A DNA stretch of 44,416 nucleotides, taken from Bacillota bacterium. Its GTDB lineage: Bacteria; Bacillota; Clostridia; Peptostreptococcales; Anaerovoracaceae. Made by a program: the position numbers and the translations under genes. The DNA is taken from the NCBI GenBank assembly GCA_028724585.1, contig JAQYCQ010000047.1, positions 1 through 44,416 of the forward strand. Direction: 5' to 3'. The notes under the pieces were generated by a model. It saw only the letters and a list, made by a program, of their open reading frames with translations. It did no database searches and was not told where the DNA came from. This document shows positions 42,565 through 44,416 of the stretch, one piece after another. Position 1 is the stretch's first letter, and every line of letters starts with the position of its first letter.

Positions 42565-43611
42565 TTACAGACTGTATGAAGAAGCATATGATATGATGTT
42601 ATTCATTTTTTTCGCTACTTTTTTATAATAGCCCAGCGAATATCTGCCTTTCTTGACAGCGTACTCGCCGTAGTTGTAAGCGGTCACAGCCTTTGTGACA
42701 TTTCCGCCGAAGGTCTTCAGGTTGTGGTCCATGAGACGGACGCCTGTCCTGATCGCCGGCTTCATCTGCAGCAGCTGTGAAGCGCTCGCTGCTCCGAAGA
42801 GCTTTCCCGTGGACGGCTTGATCTGAAGGATCCCGTAGCATCCGTGGGAATTTTTGATATTAGTGGTAAACGTGCTTTCGCACTCAGCCATAGCCATCAT
42901 GAGTTCTTCGTCTATACCGTACATTTCACTGTAGTTCACGAAGTATTCCATCATAGCCTGAGCCTTGCTGCGGCCTACCTTAGGATTTTTTTTCATAATG
43001 TAAGCAGTCAGACCAGCTTTATAAGCTGAATCCGCTGCATCGAAATAAGACGCGGCACTTATTTCAGATTGAGTACTTATAGCTACACCGGAATAACCGT
43101 CCCAATGAACGGACCATCCCAGCGCACCTGAAGAAACAATTGCGTTAATCGGAACATACACTATTGAATCCTTCACAAGTACCGGGCAGCCGGAAAGATC
43201 GAGTTCTGTAACCTGCTGTCCGTTGTTTTCATTACTAACGACGCAAATCTTAGCGCTGCTGTCGACAGTCATTGTAAGATTGTCAAGATCGTTCGCGATA
43301 GAACGGCTTCCGAGATCAACCGCCTGAGGCGCTGTCTTAGTAATATATACTGTGCGGCTTTCTGTGTCCATTGCCGCAGAAACGCCAAGTATCTGTCCCA
43401 TGGTTTCATCCATAGGAATGTAGATACGGCTATTGTAATTGACAATTGGATCACTGAGTTTATAGTTGACTATGTTTTCTCCGTTAATGACAATGTCCTT
43501 GAGAAAATAATCGCCCTGAACGACTCCGCTGTCCGCATAAGCATAAATAGAAAATGAAGAGAAAATCAATATAGTCAATGAAAGCCACACAGATACCAGC
43601 TTCTTTACCAT
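42565..43611 (-). CDS. Secreted lytic transglycosylase with copper-amine-oxidase-like N-domain
   Basis: Predicted exported peptidoglycan lytic transglycosylase. The 348-residue protein has a signal peptide (residues 1-26, cleavage after AYA), a beta-rich copper amine oxidase N-terminal-like domain (about 35-185; motifs SRIYIPMDETMGQILG and YVPINAIVSSGALGWSVHW) common in Clostridia surface proteins, and a C-terminal SLT domain with the catalytic glutamate Glu245 in CESTFTT, followed by GCYGILQIKPSTGKLFG and AYNYGEYAVKKG. No membrane anchor is visible after the signal peptide. ATG 43611 follows AAGGAG. A promoter TAGACA-17-TATAAT and a terminator isolate it as a single gene. Confidence 0.88.
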   Translation of the reverse strand: MVKKLVSVWLSLTILIFSSFSIYAYADSGVVQGDYFLKDIVINGENIVNYKLSDPIVNYNSRIYIPMDETMGQILGVSAAMDTESRTVYITKTAPQAVDLGSRSIANDLDNLTMTVDSSAKICVVSNENNGQQVTELDLSGCPVLVKDSIVYVPINAIVSSGALGWSVHWDGYSGVAISTQSEISAASYFDAADSAYKAGLTAYIMKKNPKVGRSKAQAMMEYFVNYSEMYGIDEELMMAMAECESTFTTNIKNSHGCYGILQIKPSTGKLFGAASASQLLQMKPAIRTGVRLMDHNLKTFGGNVTKAVTAYNYGEYAVKKGRYSLGYYKKVAKKMNNIISYASSYSL

Positions 43612-43647
43612 ATTTTTTCTCCTTATTAAGTTGTAGAAAATAACTTA

Positions 43648-43683
43648 CTGCAGGATTATAACACAAACTGCCCGGATTGTCTA
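43648..43683 (-). promoter_or_regulatory. Lytic transglycosylase promoter TAGACA-17-TATAAT
   Basis: Minus-strand -35 TAGACA (43678-43683) and extended -10 TGTTATAAT (TATAAT 43655-43660) at 17 bp; start near 43648, leader about 37 nt. Confidence 0.65.
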
Positions 43684-43698
43684 ATTTTCAGACTTCCG

Positions 43699-43714
43699 CG
43701 ACAGCTCCGCTGAC
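43699..43714 (+). repeat. Dispersed intergenic repeat core, type A copy 3
   Basis: CGACAGCTCCGCTGAC, identical to 23260-23275; followed by TGGCC and the palindrome GCCTCCGGCGGGC, again a core plus GC palindrome. Confidence 0.6.
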
Positions 43715-43805
43715 CTGGCCGCCTCCGGCGGGCAATATTAACAGTTCCCGAATATCAATTTTGACTGTCAAAATATTTCTTAAAAAATTCTTAAAAGAAA
43801 TTCAA

Positions 43806-43843
43806 AATAAAAAAGAAAACCGCATCCATAAAAACAGACGCGG
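43806..43843 (-). terminator. DUF2325 gene terminator
   Basis: Minus-strand CCGCGTC and GATGCGG (7 bp, one G-U; 43837-43843 with 43820-43826) are followed by TTTTCTTTTTT. It lies 36 bases past the DUF2325 stop codon. Confidence 0.75.
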
Positions 43844-43879
43844 CGACTTAATGATCATTATTTTCTTCCATTATTTTTC

Positions 43880-44179
43880 CTATGCCTCAGCAGCTTTCCT
43901 CGCTTCAACATCCTGAAGAAGGCTCTCAAGAGCGTTAAGGCTGTCATGGCAGCGATATACGCAGGCATTGCATCTCTTAGCCTCGCAGTGCGCGCAGCGA
44001 GCCATCTTATGCGAAACCGAATTGGTGAACAGGATGATCATATCCGGAGAGCCGATCTGCCTTTTAAGCGAATTTCCGTCCATCCTGTTAAAAACCTTTG
44101 CTTTATAACCGTATTTCCTGCAGGTATCGATATAAAGTCTCTCCATGCGTTTATTTCCGCCTAACATCACTACACTCAT
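43880..44179 (-). CDS. DUF2325 domain-containing protein
   Basis: A 99-residue protein of the DUF2325 family, function unknown; members are often found near iron-transport genes in Firmicutes. Visible features are the N-terminal SVVMLGGNKRMERLY, a Rossmann-like GSPDMIILFTNSVSHKMA near residues 43-60, and a cysteine-rich segment CAHCEAKRCNACVYRCH near 62-78 with five cysteines and two histidines that could bind metal. ATG 44179 follows AAAGGAGG at six bases; the longer upstream frame has no such site. The promoter TTGCCT-17-TATAAT is overlapped by half of an inverted repeat (TAGGCAA/TTGCCTA), suggesting metal- or stress-dependent control, which is inference. Confidence 0.8.
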   Translation of the reverse strand: MSVVMLGGNKRMERLYIDTCRKYGYKAKVFNRMDGNSLKRQIGSPDMIILFTNSVSHKMARCAHCEAKRCNACVYRCHDSLNALESLLQDVEARKAAEA

Positions 44180-44194
44180 GTTGTTCCTCCTTTG

Positions 44195-44257
44195 TCTAAA
44201 GATTATAAATCTTGTTATTAACCTAGGCAATAGATATGTTTAAGTTATTTTTGCCTA
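44195..44257 (-). promoter_or_regulatory. DUF2325 promoter with TAGGCAA/TTGCCTA inverted repeat
   Basis: Minus-strand -35 TTGCCT (44225-44230) and -10 TATAAT (44202-44207), 17-bp spacing. TAGGCAA (44224-44230) and TTGCCTA (44251-44257) are perfect inverted repeats 20 bp apart, the first lying on the -35. The TAGGC half-sites recall DtxR/MntR-type metal-regulator boxes, but the match is only partial. Confidence 0.45.
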
Positions 44258-44276
44258 ACTCAATATTTTTTTATTA

Positions 44277-44416
44277 GGGGGTGTCTCAAAAGTGGTAATT
44301 TACCACTGCTGAGACGCCTCCTCGTTTAGTTTTGGAATTCCAACGGCTGCAGGAAATGGGCAAGCTTATGGTTTTTCAAGATAGAATGCCGTTTCTGCAA
44401 AAAATGCGTACTCTAA
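44277..44416. mobile_element. Possible insertion-sequence end at the right edge
   Basis: From 44277 the sequence GGGGGTGTCTCAAAAGTGG forms a strong hairpin (GTCTCA/TGAGAC and AGTGGTAA/TTACCACT, 44283-44315) and resembles terminal repeats of IS1182-like elements in Clostridia; that resemblance is from memory. Beyond it, a plus-strand frame from TTG 44332 (through MGKLMVFQDRMPFLQK) and a minus-strand frame ending LEYAFFAETAFYLEKP are both open to the edge, so I cannot choose a transposase direction. It may instead be an ordinary terminator beside another gene. Confidence 0.35.

Overview
The window looks like chromosomal DNA from a strictly anaerobic, amino-acid-fermenting, butyrate-type member of the Clostridia, perhaps near the Eubacteriales family XIII / Anaerovoracaceae; the lineage is inference from gene content only. 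Supporting genes are pyruvate:ferredoxin oxidoreductase, a butyrate-type CoA-transferase, catabolic-type ornithine carbamoyltransferase, the Firmicute order cdaA-ybbR-glmM, long-form HPF, CarD, RecD2, YhaM and an MreB/Mbl protein. Genes are tightly packed, most promoters read as clear sigma-A sites, and the gaps are AT-rich apart from recurring GC-rich palindromes. It is mainly a housekeeping region. I see no CRISPR array, prophage, toxin-antitoxin pair or defence island.

Layout. 1-615: leftward promoters, a possible partial ORF running off the left edge, a possible mini-ORF and a terminator. 616-21081, all minus strand: nifJ; a U32/RlhA-type protein; ornithine carbamoyltransferase; a DUF1836 regulator; a THUMP RNA methyltransferase; mreB/mbl; ung; glmM, ybbR, cdaA; hpf; comFC, recD2, yhaM. 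21261-25347, plus strand: nadE, rarA, carD. 25534-36811, minus strand: gltD-gltB; an operon of a COG2509 flavoprotein, mogA, hypA and hypB; a MATE transporter; tRNA-Pro(CGG). 37150-38526, plus strand: an AGCS alanine/glycine symporter. 38887-44179, minus strand: CoA-transferase, hot-dog thioesterase, rubredoxin-glutamate synthase-like fusion, secreted lytic transglycosylase, DUF2325. The last ~140 bases resemble the end of an insertion sequence.

How the genes fit together. NifJ makes acetyl-CoA and reduced ferredoxin from pyruvate; the CoA-transferase and thioesterase act on acyl-CoAs; GltBD, the rubredoxin-GltS fusion, OTC and the alanine carrier handle amino-acid nitrogen. CdaA, YbbR, GlmM, MreB/Mbl and the transglycosylase serve c-di-AMP signalling and cell-wall growth. 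HypA/HypB and MogA indicate nickel and molybdenum enzymes encoded elsewhere.

Most worth a second look: a long structured leader between comFC and hpf, in the position known for the raiA-motif ncRNA; a family of short GC-rich palindromes in many gaps, with one exact 16-mer copy inside a coding gene; hairpin-plus-T-tract leaders in front of nifJ, gltB and the alanine symporter; and the translationally coupled mogA-hypA-hypB unit. All coordinates, hairpins and promoter spacings were read by eye.
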